Source: Clostridia bacterium (GTDB taxonomy: Bacteria; Bacillota; Clostridia; Christensenellales; CAG-1252). Taken from it: 60,681 nucleotides of DNA. The position numbers were made by a program, and so were the translations under genes. The DNA is taken from the NCBI GenBank assembly GCA_024685775.1, contig JAIKVL010000011.1:1-60681 (forward strand). The letters run 5' to 3'. Numbering within the stretch: position 1 is the stretch's first letter; the number at the start of each line of letters is the position of its first letter. Shown here piece after piece: positions 46,325-53,979 of this stretch. The notes under the pieces were generated by a model that saw nothing but the letters and a program-made list of their open reading frames with translations, ran no database searches and was not told where the DNA came from.

Positions 46325-47155
46325 TCAGCGAAGATCGGTGGTCTTCACGCCCTGCATATCGTCGAAGACTTGGTTCTCGCCGCACATACCCCAAATGAAG
46401 GTATAGTTCTTGGTTCCTACGCCGCTGTGAATCGACCAACTCGGCGAAATGACCGCTTCTTCGTTTTGGACGACGATATGGCGGGTCTCGGTCGGGTTGC
46501 CCATCATATGGAAGACGACGTTATTCTCCGGAATGTCGAAATAGATATAGACTTCCATACGGCGTTCGTGCGTATGAGAAGGCATCGTGTTCCAGTTGCT
46601 TCCCTCTTCGAGCTGGGTCAAGCCCATCGTAAGTTGGCAGCTGTCGCAGTTGCCGGGGACGATGAATTGATTGATCGTGCGTTTGTTGCAATCTTTGAAG
46701 TCGCCGCAAGCGCGATGGACCGCGTTCACGAGAGGAATATGCTTGGTCGGATATTCCTTGTGAGCCGGCGTGCTGTTGATATAGAAATGCGCGGGAGCGT
46801 TTTTATCCGCCGAACGGAAGACGATCTCTTTCGTCCCGCGACCGATATAGATCCCGTCGAAATGATCCATCTTGTATTCCTTGCCGTCCACGAGGATCGA
46901 GCCCGCGCCGCCGATATTGATGACGCCGACTTCCCTTCTCTCGCAGAAATAATCCGCGCCGAGCTCTTCGCCCGCGAGAAGCGGAAGCTCCTTTGTCACG
47001 GGGCAAGCGCCGCCCGCGATGATCCTGTCGATATGCGAATAAGTCAGGTTGATCTTATCGCTTTCGAAAATATTTTGAATGAGGAAATTCTCGCGAAGTT
47101 CCTCGGTGTTCATTCTGCTGTACTCTTTTTTTGAAACTGCGTATCTGACGTCCAT
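46325..47155 (-). CDS. kduI: 5-keto-4-deoxyuronate isomerase
   Basis: This 276-residue protein matches KduI length. The cupin metal ligands are His194, His196, Glu201 and His243, in MPSHTHERRMEVY and SWSIHSGVG. It converts 4-deoxy-L-threo-5-hexosulose uronate to 3-deoxy-D-glycero-2,5-hexodiulosonate in pectin or glycosaminoglycan breakdown. The next enzyme, KduD reductase, is not in the window. The start follows GGGAGGGCG, 16 bp after kdgK. Confidence 0.96.
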   Translation of the reverse strand: MDVRYAVSKKEYSRMNTEELRENFLIQNIFESDKINLTYSHIDRIIAGGACPVTKELPLLAGEELGADYFCERREVGVINIGGAGSILVDGKEYKMDHFDGIYIGRGTKEIVFRSADKNAPAHFYINSTPAHKEYPTKHIPLVNAVHRACGDFKDCNKRTINQFIVPGNCDSCQLTMGLTQLEEGSNWNTMPSHTHERRMEVYIYFDIPENNVVFHMMGNPTETRHIVVQNEEAVISPSWSIHSGVGTKNYTFIWGMCGENQVFDDMQGVKTTDLR

Positions 47156-47171
47156 TGTTTCGCCCTCCCTT

Positions 47172-48194
47172 TTATCTTTGCACGCGACCGCTTCCGTCGC
47201 CTTCGATGAGTTTCAGCACTTCGTCCGCCGAAACCATATTGTAATCGCCCTCGATCGAGTGCTTCAAGCAGCTCGCGCCGACCGCGAATTCGATGACCTT
47301 TTGCTTATCCGAACCGAAATTCAGCATTCCGTAGATAAGACCGCCGCCGAAGCTGTCGCCGCCGCCCACGCGATCCACGATATGGATCATATATTCCTTG
47401 CTGAAATAGAACTCCTTGCCGTCGTAAAGCATCGCGCTCCACTTATTGTCGTTCGCGGAGATGCTGCCGCGAAGCGTGATCGCGACGTACTTGAAACCGA
47501 ACGCGTCCACGAGCTTTTTCGCGACGGACTTATACCCCTCTTTGCTGAGCGAGCCTTTGGAAATGTCGGTGTCGTCCGCCTTGATCCCGAAGACGTCGGA
47601 AGAATCTTCCTCGTTCGCGATCAAAACGTCCACGTACGGCATAAGAGAAGTCATCACTTCTTTCGCTTTCTCTTTCGACCAAAGTTTCTTTCTGTAATTG
47701 AGGTCGCAGGAAACGGTGATCCCCTTTTTCTTCGCCGCCTTCAACGCGTCGAGCGTGATCTCCGCCGCCGCATCCGAAAGAGCGGGCGTGATCCCCGTAA
47801 AATGGAACCAGTCGACGCCCTCGAAGATCGCGTCCCAATCGAAATCCTCTTTCGAAGCGAGCGCGATCGCCGAATTCGCGCGATCGTAGATGACCTTGCT
47901 CGGGCGCTGGCTCGCGCCTTTTTCGAGGAAATAGATACCGATTCTGTCGCCGCCGCGCGTGATCTTGCTAACGTCCACGCCGTATCTTCTGAGACTGTTC
48001 ACCGCCGCCTGCCCGATATCGTTCTTCGGGAGTTTGCTAACGAACGCCGCGTCGATCCCGTAATTCGCGAGAGAAACCGCGACGTTGGCTTCGCCGCCGC
48101 CGAACGTTACGCCGAAACGATCCGCCTGCACGAAGCGGATATACCCCTCGGGGGCGAGCCTTAACATCAATTCACCGAACGTAACTGCTTTCAT
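47172..48194 (-). CDS. kdgK: 2-keto-3-deoxygluconate kinase (PfkB family)
   Basis: This 340-residue PfkB-type kinase has the N-terminal VTFGGGEANVAVSLAN and the catalytic signature DRVGGGDSFGGGL, whose Asp deprotonates the substrate. Sequence style (MKAVTFGELMLRLAPEG) is that of KDG kinases of Bacillota. It makes 2-keto-3-deoxy-6-phosphogluconate for the aldolase encoded directly upstream. One base is shared with the eda stop (TAATG). Confidence 0.93.
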   Translation of the reverse strand: MKAVTFGELMLRLAPEGYIRFVQADRFGVTFGGGEANVAVSLANYGIDAAFVSKLPKNDIGQAAVNSLRRYGVDVSKITRGGDRIGIYFLEKGASQRPSKVIYDRANSAIALASKEDFDWDAIFEGVDWFHFTGITPALSDAAAEITLDALKAAKKKGITVSCDLNYRKKLWSKEKAKEVMTSLMPYVDVLIANEEDSSDVFGIKADDTDISKGSLSKEGYKSVAKKLVDAFGFKYVAITLRGSISANDNKWSAMLYDGKEFYFSKEYMIHIVDRVGGGDSFGGGLIYGMLNFGSDKQKVIEFAVGASCLKHSIEGDYNMVSADEVLKLIEGDGSGRVQR

Positions 48195-48823
48195 TACTTT
48201 ACTACCTCCATGGCTTCCTTGGACAAAGCCGTAATTTTATCGAATTCTTTCGCTTTGATCAAACTGTCTTTAACCATCCAGCTGCCGCCGCACGCGATGA
48301 CCTTTCCGGAGTCGAAATAGCCTTTGATATTCTCCGCGGAAATGCCGCCCGTCGGCATAAATTTCAGCTGCGGGAAAGGACCCGCGAGCGCTTTGATCGT
48401 CTTGACGCCGCCGTAATTTTCCGCGGGGAAGAATTTGACGACTTTCAAGCCCTCCGCGACCGCCATCATAACTTCGGTCGGGGTAACGACGCCGGGCAGA
48501 TACAAGACGCCCGCTTCGCGGCAAACGTCCGCGACTTCTTTCGAGAAACCGGGGCCGACGACGAACGCCGCGCCGAGCGAAACCGCTTTCGTGGCTTGCT
48601 CCGCGTTAATGACGGTGCCCGCGCCGATCAGCATATCGGGGCAGCTCTTCGCGGCAAGCGCGAGCGCATCCGGTCCGACCGCCGTGCGGAAAGTGATCTC
48701 CGCGCTCATGATCCCGCCGTCTTTCAAAGCCTTCATCAAAGGCAAAGTGTCTTGCACGTCGTCGATCTTAACGACCGGGACGATCTTGCATTGTGCGATA
48801 CGATCCAAAACGTTATCTATCAT
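48194..48823 (-). CDS. eda: KDPG/KHG aldolase
   Basis: This 209-residue class I aldolase has the catalytic Glu42 in AEITFRT and Schiff-base Lys130 in KVVKFFPAE, matching E. coli Glu45 and Lys133. It splits 2-keto-3-deoxy-6-phosphogluconate into pyruvate and glyceraldehyde-3-phosphate, the outlet of the uronate pathway. AGGAGG precedes the start. It is the first full gene of the operon, behind a 145-nt leader that contains a possible small upstream frame. Confidence 0.96.
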   Translation of the reverse strand: MIDNVLDRIAQCKIVPVVKIDDVQDTLPLMKALKDGGIMSAEITFRTAVGPDALALAAKSCPDMLIGAGTVINAEQATKAVSLGAAFVVGPGFSKEVADVCREAGVLYLPGVVTPTEVMMAVAEGLKVVKFFPAENYGGVKTIKALAGPFPQLKFMPTGGISAENIKGYFDSGKVIACGGSWMVKDSLIKAKEFDKITALSKEAMEVVK

Positions 48824-48885
48824 AAAAACCTCCTAAAAGATCCGTTTTCCGAAACAAAAAAAAGAAAAAGCGCCGCCGCGAGAAC

Positions 48886-48924
48886 TCATTTTTCCTCAGC
48901 TGACAGCGCAAACGTTTCTTTCAT
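48886..48924 (-). CDS. Possible 12-residue leader peptide upstream of eda
   Basis: ATG at 48924 with TTAGGAG 8 nt before it opens a short frame MKETFALSAEEK ending in TGA. It lies 45-80 nt after the predicted transcription start. The ribosome site is good, but the composition does not point to a particular amino acid, and a chance frame is possible. The operator-like sequence lies inside it. Confidence 0.35.
   Translation of the reverse strand: MKETFALSAEEK
48907..48917. promoter_or_regulatory. Operator-like site shared with the symporter operon
   Basis: CGCAAACGTTT is identical over 11 nt to 38841-38851 and contains the palindrome AAACGTTT. In both operons it lies roughly 35-60 nt downstream of the predicted start of transcription. 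One LacI-family repressor for both operons is the simplest reading. Confidence 0.45.
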
Positions 48925-48974
48925 ACTTTCGACTCCTAACTCTATGCGTGCGCGCCGTTGCGCGCTATAAAATA

Positions 48975-49004
48975 ATAATAGCATAGTGAATAAGTTTCCG
49001 TCAA
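48975..49004 (-). promoter_or_regulatory. Promoter of the pectin/uronate operon
   Basis: On the minus strand TTGACG (48999-49004), an 18-bp spacer and TATTAT (48975-48980) with TG one base before it. Transcription would start near 48968 and run about 9.9 kb to the terminator after uxaC. The rest of 48824-49157 holds the leader frame, the operator-like site and the upstream terminator. Confidence 0.72.
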
Positions 49005-49084
49005 TACGGAAAAAAATAAAAAACGAAAAAATCAAAGGCAAAATCCGAAGTTTTTTCCGAAAAAAAAGCCGATAAACCGAAAAA

Positions 49085-49116
49085 CGAAGGCAAACGGCGA
49101 ACCTCTTCGCCGTTTT
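49085..49116 (-). terminator. Terminator after the beta-CASP nuclease gene
   Basis: AAACGGCGAA (49092-49101) and TTCGCCGTTT (49106-49115) pair perfectly over 10 bp with a 4-nt loop. On the minus strand the hairpin is followed by GCCTTCGTTTTTC. Confidence 0.75.
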
Positions 49117-49157
49117 CAGGTTCGAAACGACTTCGCGAAAGAGAAGCGAGTCGACGA

Positions 49158-50750
49158 TCAAGAGTACTTTTTGAACAGTTCGTCCAGTTCGCGCGTAAAA
49201 CGCTTGGTTTCGGAATTCGTCCTTCCGCTGAAATTTTTGATAAGCTCGCCGATCCTGCCGCCCGATTCCAAAAGGTACTTATAGACGGTGTTCGGAGTCA
49301 GGCGCGAACGCTTCTCGGGGACGTAGCCTTCTTTCGACCTCTCGTTCTTCAAAAGATCGTAACTTTCCGCAAAAAGCGGCGCGACGGCGTTATAGCCGAA
49401 TTGCTTTCGGACGTCGTCCGCCCAACGCTCCGTGTTATCGCCGCCGCCGTGGACGACGAAGACCCGTTCGGGGCGGGAATCGAAAGAATCGAGCCAACGC
49501 ATCAGTCCCACGCGGTCGGCGTGAGAACTCGTGCTCCCGAGCGACAGGATCTTTGCGTTGACGACGATGTCTTCTCCGAAAATGCGGACGCGTTTCGCTC
49601 CGTTCACGAGCGCGTGGCCGAGCGTCCCGACCGCTTGGTAACCGACGAAAAGGACGGTGCTTTCCTTTCGCCAAAGATTATGTTTCAAATGGTGGCGGAT
49701 CCTACCCGCCTCGCACATGCCGCTTGCGGAGATCACGACTTTCGGCAAGGGGTCTTCATTGATCTCTCGGCTCTCCTCGGTCGTCACCGCGACGGAAAGC
49801 CCGTCGAACCCGATCGGATTGATCCCCTCGGCGATCAGGGAGCGCGCTTCTTCGTCGTAGTACTTTTCGCCGACTTCCTCGAAGATATGCGTCGCGTCCA
49901 CGGCGAGAGGACTGTCCACGACGACGGGGAAACCGTCGTGCCCTTTCACCTTTCCGAGTTTTTTGATGTTTCTGATAAAATAAAGGATCTCCTGCGTGCG
50001 CCCGACCGCGAAGGACGGGATCACGAGATTGCCGCCCGCGTCCAAAGTAGATTGAATGATCGAAGCAAGCGCGTCTTCCGCTCTTTCCGATCCGTCGTGC
50101 AGGCGATCGGCGTAGGTCGATTCCATAACGACGTAATCCGCTTTCTTCAAATAAACGGGGTCGTTCAAAAGGGGTTGGTCGGAATTTCCGATATCTCCCG
50201 AAAAGACGATGGTTTTTTCCGTCTCGCCTTCTTTTGCGATAACGGTCGCGGAAGAGGAGCCGAGAAGATGCCCCGCGTCCGAAAAGACGACTTTCAGTCC
50301 CTCGAACGGTTCGACCGTCTCGCCGTACGCGTAGCCGCGGAAAAGCCCGGAGACGTTCTCCGCGTCTTCCGTCGTGTAAAGAGGCTCGATCGCGAATTCG
50401 CCGCTTCTCTTTCCCTTGCGGTTTTTCCACTCCGCGTCGCTTTCTTGGATATGCGCGCTGTCGAGGAGCATAATGCGGCAAAGTCTGGCGGTCGCCGCCG
50501 TGCAAAGGATGCGCCCGCGAAATCCTTTTTTATAAAGAAGAGGAAGCCTGCCGCTGTGGTCGATATGGGCGTGCGTCAGAATCACGCAATCGATTTGCTC
50601 CGCATTAAAGACGAAGCCGTCGTCCTCGCCCTCGAAGACGTCCGTCCCTTGCCTCAGACCACAATCGATCAAGGCTTTTTTCCCGTTGACTTCAAGCAAA
50701 AAACAACTTCCGGTAACTTCTCTTGCCGCGCCGTAAAACGTCAAAAACAT
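49158..50750 (-). CDS. Metallo-beta-lactamase/beta-CASP family ribonuclease
   Basis: This 530-residue protein has the MBL motif HAHIDH (60-65) in ILTHAHIDHSGRLPLL, the later ligand in DAGHLLGSSS, GDIGNSDQPLL, and beta-CASP marks VISASGMCEAGR and SSHAD. It resembles the CPSF-like exoribonucleases/endonucleases (YSH1-like) of bacteria, which act on RNA 5' ends or cleave RNA. The last 80 residues are a helical extension. It has its own promoter and terminator, so is monocistronic. The RNA target is unknown. Confidence 0.92.
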   Translation of the reverse strand: MFLTFYGAAREVTGSCFLLEVNGKKALIDCGLRQGTDVFEGEDDGFVFNAEQIDCVILTHAHIDHSGRLPLLYKKGFRGRILCTAATARLCRIMLLDSAHIQESDAEWKNRKGKRSGEFAIEPLYTTEDAENVSGLFRGYAYGETVEPFEGLKVVFSDAGHLLGSSSATVIAKEGETEKTIVFSGDIGNSDQPLLNDPVYLKKADYVVMESTYADRLHDGSERAEDALASIIQSTLDAGGNLVIPSFAVGRTQEILYFIRNIKKLGKVKGHDGFPVVVDSPLAVDATHIFEEVGEKYYDEEARSLIAEGINPIGFDGLSVAVTTEESREINEDPLPKVVISASGMCEAGRIRHHLKHNLWRKESTVLFVGYQAVGTLGHALVNGAKRVRIFGEDIVVNAKILSLGSTSSHADRVGLMRWLDSFDSRPERVFVVHGGGDNTERWADDVRKQFGYNAVAPLFAESYDLLKNERSKEGYVPEKRSRLTPNTVYKYLLESGGRIGELIKNFSGRTNSETKRFTRELDELFKKYS

Positions 50751-50783
50751 AGGTCCTCCGCTCCAAGATGAATTTCTATCAAT

Positions 50784-50812
50784 ATTATAGCATCGTTTCC
50801 CGCAAAATACAA
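50784..50812 (-). promoter_or_regulatory. Promoter of the beta-CASP nuclease gene
   Basis: On the minus strand TTGTAT (50807-50812), a 17-bp spacer ending TGC and TATAAT (50784-50789), about 35 bp before the start codon. Confidence 0.75.
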
Positions 50813-50852
50813 CGGGGGTTTTCCGTCTCCGAAAAAAAATGTCAAAAATGTG

Positions 50853-50881
50853 TTGACTTCGGGGAAACTCGGTTCTATTAT
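50853..50881 (+). promoter_or_regulatory. Promoter of the phe/aro operon
   Basis: TTGACT (50853-50858), a 17-bp spacer and TATTAT (50876-50881). Transcription should start near 50888, about 22 nt before the leader-peptide ATG. Confidence 0.8.
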
Positions 50882-50909
50882 AAAGATATCAACCGAAAGG
50901 GAGAACGAT

Positions 50910-50960
50910 ATGAAACTCATTTCCATTTTCTTTTTCTTTACGCCGAAAGCGATGTGTTGA
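50910..50960 (+). CDS. Phenylalanine-rich attenuator leader peptide
   Basis: ATG at 50910 follows AAAGGGAG and encodes the 16-residue peptide MKLISIFFFFTPKAMC, ending in TGA at 50958-50960. Four consecutive Phe codons (50928-50939) make it a sensor of charged tRNA-Phe, as with PheL of enterobacteria. It directly precedes the attenuator and the prephenate dehydratase gene, whose pathway makes phenylalanine. Confidence 0.85.
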   Translation: MKLISIFFFFTPKAMC

Positions 50961-51023
50961 AAGGGTTAACCTCATAGAAACGCACCGCTACTTTTCATTT
51001 CCGAAAAAGTAGCGGTTTTTTTA
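50958..51023 (+). promoter_or_regulatory. Transcription attenuator with terminator and antiterminator
   Basis: The terminator is a perfect 12-bp hairpin, ACCGCTACTTTT (50984-50995) with AAAAGTAGCGGT (51005-51016), followed by T8. TGAAAGG (50958-50964) can instead pair with CTTTTCA (50991-50997), with one G-U, which breaks the terminator arm. TGAAAGG starts at the leader stop codon. A ribosome finishing the leader covers it and lets the terminator form, while one stalled at the Phe codons leaves it free for the antiterminator. That is the expected logic for phenylalanine-responsive attenuation. Confidence 0.85.
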
Positions 51024-51049
51024 TTATAAAACGGGAAAAGGAGGCAATT

Positions 51050-51880
51050 ATGAATCAAGCGAAACTGAAAATCGCCTTTTGCGGCGCGCGCGGTTCCTTC
51101 TCGGAGATCGCGGCGAAAAAACTCTTCCCCGAAGGCGAGCTTCTTCCGAGCGGAAATTTTAAGGAAGCCTACGCGAAGACGCTGCGCGGCGAAAGCGACT
51201 TTACCGTCCTACCCCTCGAAAACAGCTACGCGGGCGAAGTCGCGGCGGTCACGGACGAACTCTATAAAGGCGATCTCTTCGTCGAAAGCGTCCGCTCGAT
51301 GCGCGTCGTTCAAAATCTTTTGGGAGTCCCGGGCGCGACGATCGACGACGTAAAAACGGTCGTCAGCCATCCGCAAGCGCTTTCTCAATGCGCGGATTAC
51401 ATCGCGGCGCGCGGACTTCGCGAGATCACCTCGGAGAACACGGCGTTCGCGGCGAAGACCGTCGCGGAAGCGGGCGACAAGTCGATCGCGGCGATCGCAA
51501 GCGTCGATTCCGCCGAAGCGAACGGACTGATCGTCCTTGCCGAAAACATCGCCGCCGCAAGCGAAAACGCGACTCGGTTCGCCGTCCTCGGAAGAAAGGC
51601 TCCGCAAGAGACCGCAGGCGACCGATTGATCCTCTTCTTCGCGCTCAAAGACGAATCGGGCGCGCTCGCCTCTTCGCTCGCCGTCATCGCGCGGCACGGC
51701 TATAACCTAAAAGCCATTCACTCGCGCCCGCTGAAAGAAAAGGCTTGGCACTACTATTTTTACGTCGAAGCGGAGAAAAACGCGGGATCTTCCGAAGAAT
51801 CGGAGCTTATCGGCGAAATGAGAAACCATTGCACGGGCGTTAAGATCGCAGGGCGTTTCGACCCGAATCGAATGATATAA
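51050..51880 (+). CDS. pheA: Prephenate dehydratase (monofunctional, with ACT domain)
   Basis: This 276-residue protein has a dehydratase domain (1-180) with FCGARGSFSE, LPLENSYAGEV and the catalytic Thr in ATRF (174-177), then an ACT domain. It converts prephenate to phenylpyruvate for phenylalanine. There is no fused chorismate mutase. The ACT regulatory motif, normally ESRP, reads HSRP (224-227), which might change feedback by phenylalanine. AAAGGAGG precedes the start. It is first after the attenuator and 18 bp before the DAHP synthase gene. Confidence 0.95.
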   Translation: MNQAKLKIAFCGARGSFSEIAAKKLFPEGELLPSGNFKEAYAKTLRGESDFTVLPLENSYAGEVAAVTDELYKGDLFVESVRSMRVVQNLLGVPGATIDDVKTVVSHPQALSQCADYIAARGLREITSENTAFAAKTVAEAGDKSIAAIASVDSAEANGLIVLAENIAAASENATRFAVLGRKAPQETAGDRLILFFALKDESGALASSLAVIARHGYNLKAIHSRPLKEKAWHYYFYVEAEKNAGSSEESELIGEMRNHCTGVKIAGRFDPNRMI

Positions 51881-51898
51881 AAAAAAGGAGAATCCATT

Positions 51899-52927
51899 AT
51901 GAATATGATCTATGAAAGAACCGTGGCGAGCCCCTCGGAAATCAAACAAGCCTACCCGATCGACGACAAGATCCGCGAGATCTTCGAATCGCGCGACAAA
52001 GAACTCAAACGCATTTTGGCGGGCGAGGATGACAAGATCGCCTTGATCATCGGTCCCTGCTCCGCCGATTCGGAAAAGAGCGTCCTCGATTACGTCGGGC
52101 GGCTGAAAAAATTGCAGGAAGAAGTCAAAGACAGGATCTTTATCATCCCCCGCGTCTACACGAACAAACCGCGCACGACGGGCGACGGATACAAAGGGAT
52201 GCTCCACCAGCCCAACCCGAACGAAAAACCCGATATGATGAAAGGGCTGATCGCGATCCGCGAACTGCACCTCAAAGCGATCTCGGAGACGGGATTCACC
52301 TGCGCGGACGAAATGCTTTATCCCGAGAATTACGAATATTTAAACGACGTCTTGTGTTACGTCGCGGTCGGCGCGCGCTCAGTCGAAAACCAACAGCATC
52401 GACTGGTTTCGAGCGGGATCTCCGTCCCCGTCGGAATGAAAAACCCGACGAGCGGCGACTACACCGTTATGCTGAATTCGATCACGGCGGCGATGCACCC
52501 GCACACCTTCATTTATCGCGGCTGGGAAGCTCATTCCGCGGGCAATCCGTTCGCGCACGCGATCCTGCGCGGTTACGTCGACAAACACGGGCGCACCCAT
52601 CCGAATTATCACTACGAGGACCTCGTCCTTTTAGACGAAATGTATAAAGAAAAAAAGCTCGCGAATCCCGCCGTCGTCATCGACTGCAATCACTCCAACT
52701 CGGGCAAGAATCCTTTCGAGCAAGAGCGCATCGTAAAAGAAGTCCTCTCCTGCCGCAAATATAACGGCGAGATCAAGAACTTCGTCAAAGGATTTATGAT
52801 CGAAAGCTACATCGAGGACGGCGCGCAAAAGATCGGCGGCGGCGTCTACGGAAAATCCATCACGGACGCCTGCCTCGGATGGGAAAAATCCGAGCGCCTT
52901 GTTCGTGAGATCGCGGAGCTTTGCTGA
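51899..52927 (+). CDS. aroF: 3-deoxy-7-phosphoheptulonate (DAHP) synthase, type I AroFGH class
   Basis: This 342-residue protein has ALIIGPCSADS, IPRVYTNKPRTTGDGYKGM, GARSVENQQHR, VGMKNPTSGD and VIDCNHSNSGKNP, the signatures of AroF/AroG/AroH-type enzymes. It condenses phosphoenolpyruvate and erythrose-4-phosphate, the entry to the shikimate pathway. Placing the first enzyme of the pathway and the Phe-branch enzyme under one phenylalanine attenuator suggests this isozyme is dedicated to phenylalanine supply. Confidence 0.95.
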   Translation: MNMIYERTVASPSEIKQAYPIDDKIREIFESRDKELKRILAGEDDKIALIIGPCSADSEKSVLDYVGRLKKLQEEVKDRIFIIPRVYTNKPRTTGDGYKGMLHQPNPNEKPDMMKGLIAIRELHLKAISETGFTCADEMLYPENYEYLNDVLCYVAVGARSVENQQHRLVSSGISVPVGMKNPTSGDYTVMLNSITAAMHPHTFIYRGWEAHSAGNPFAHAILRGYVDKHGRTHPNYHYEDLVLLDEMYKEKKLANPAVVIDCNHSNSGKNPFEQERIVKEVLSCRKYNGEIKNFVKGFMIESYIEDGAQKIGGGVYGKSITDACLGWEKSERLVREIAELC

Positions 52928-52928
52928 C

Positions 52929-53438
52929 ATGAAGATCAGACGTTGCGAAAAAGAAGACGTAAAAAGCGCGGGGGAATTTTACGACGCGGTCGTTCGCGCG
53001 CTCGACGAAGGGATCAATTACCCGATCTGGACGTATAAAGTCTACCCGTCCGAAGAAAGCGTCCGCGCGCGGACGGAAAAAGGCGAACAGTATCTTTGCT
53101 TGTCGGGCGAAAAAATCATCGGCGCATTCGTTTTGAACGAAGAGCTTCTGAACGAGTATCGCCCGAAGACGACCGCAGACGCGCCCTATAAAGTTCTGCA
53201 CACGCTTGCGACGGATCCAACCCTCCGAAACCGCGGACTCGCTTCCGAGATCGTCGCGTTCTGCGCGGAGACGGCGCGAAAAGAAAAACGCAAAGCGATC
53301 TTCGCGGAAGTCATTCCGACCAATCTCCCCGCGAAAAGGCTCTTTGAAAAAAGAGGATTCGTTTCTCTCGGAGAAGTCGCGCCCGATCCGAAGATCGAAG
53401 GAATCGACCGTTTTACCCTCTTAAAGCTCTCCCTGTAA
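52929..53438 (+). CDS. GNAT-family N-acetyltransferase
   Basis: This 169-residue protein has the GNAT fold. MKIRRCEKEDVKSAGEFYDA opens it, and the acetyl-CoA loop lies in LATDPTLRNRGLASEIV. The late element ANLP-like TNLPAKRLFEKRGF is typical of single-domain amino-group acetyltransferases. The substrate is unknown. The start at 52929, one base after the aroF stop with GGAG inside aroF, is preferred to an upstream Met inside aroF. It closes the operon before a strong terminator. Confidence 0.88.
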   Translation: MKIRRCEKEDVKSAGEFYDAVVRALDEGINYPIWTYKVYPSEESVRARTEKGEQYLCLSGEKIIGAFVLNEELLNEYRPKTTADAPYKVLHTLATDPTLRNRGLASEIVAFCAETARKEKRKAIFAEVIPTNLPAKRLFEKRGFVSLGEVAPDPKIEGIDRFTLLKLSL

Positions 53439-53469
53439 CGAGTCCCCTTTTCCCCTCGACCGAAAAAGA

Positions 53470-53501
53470 AAAACTCCCGACGACTGTCGGGAGTTTTCGT
53501 T
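53470..53501 (+). terminator. Terminator of the phe/aro operon
   Basis: AAAACTCCCGAC (53470-53481) and GTCGGGAGTTTT (53486-53497) pair perfectly over 12 bp with a 4-nt loop, then TCGTTTCG. The hairpin also works for the convergent zinc-ribbon gene. Confidence 0.85.
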
Positions 53502-53519
53502 TCGTGCGAATTAAAAGGT

Positions 53520-53882
53520 TTATTCCGCTTCGAGGATCGCGGCTTTCTCCTCTTCGAGCTGCGCGAGCTCTTCTCTGAGTTCGAGGACTTTTACGCGCGC
53601 GGCGTTTACGCTCTTAACGGTTTGATTCTCATCCGTAAGAATGTTTTCGTATTTTTCAAGCTCGTGGATCTTCGCGTCCACTTTCACTTGGATCGCGTCG
53701 ATTTTGGATTCTTTCTCTCTGGAAGACTGCGAGAATTTTTTGCGTTCTTCCAAAACTTCCTTCAAAGCGTACAAATCGACGTGTCCGCAATCTTCGCAAG
53801 CGAACGCCTGAACTTCCGACGCCTCGCTCTCGCCGAGCGATACCGCGAACATTTTTTTACTTCCGCAAACCGTACATTTCAT
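53520..53882 (-). CDS. Small zinc-ribbon/coiled-coil protein
   Basis: This 120-residue protein has an N-terminal zinc ribbon with CTVCG (3-7) and CEDCG (29-33), then from about 40 a charged coiled coil of Glu/Lys heptads to the end. The form suggests a nucleic-acid- or protein-binding adaptor in the cytoplasm; I do not know its role. It has its own promoter and AAAGGAGG site. A decayed copy lies at 57991-58264, so this gene was duplicated together with its promoter. Confidence 0.85.
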   Translation of the reverse strand: MKCTVCGSKKMFAVSLGESEASEVQAFACEDCGHVDLYALKEVLEERKKFSQSSREKESKIDAIQVKVDAKIHELEKYENILTDENQTVKSVNAARVKVLELREELAQLEEEKAAILEAE

Positions 53883-53917
53883 GTTGATTCCTCCTTTCGT
53901 TGGCTTTGTGTAATACT

Positions 53918-53947
53918 ATTATAACAAAAACCGTTAACGAAATTCAA
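53918..53947 (-). promoter_or_regulatory. Promoter of the zinc-ribbon gene
   Basis: On the minus strand TTGAAT (53942-53947), an 18-bp spacer ending TGT and TATAAT (53918-53923). The same stretch is largely conserved upstream of the pseudogene copy. Confidence 0.75.
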
Positions 53948-53979
53948 TACCCATTTTCAGATTGATCGAAATCCGCGCG

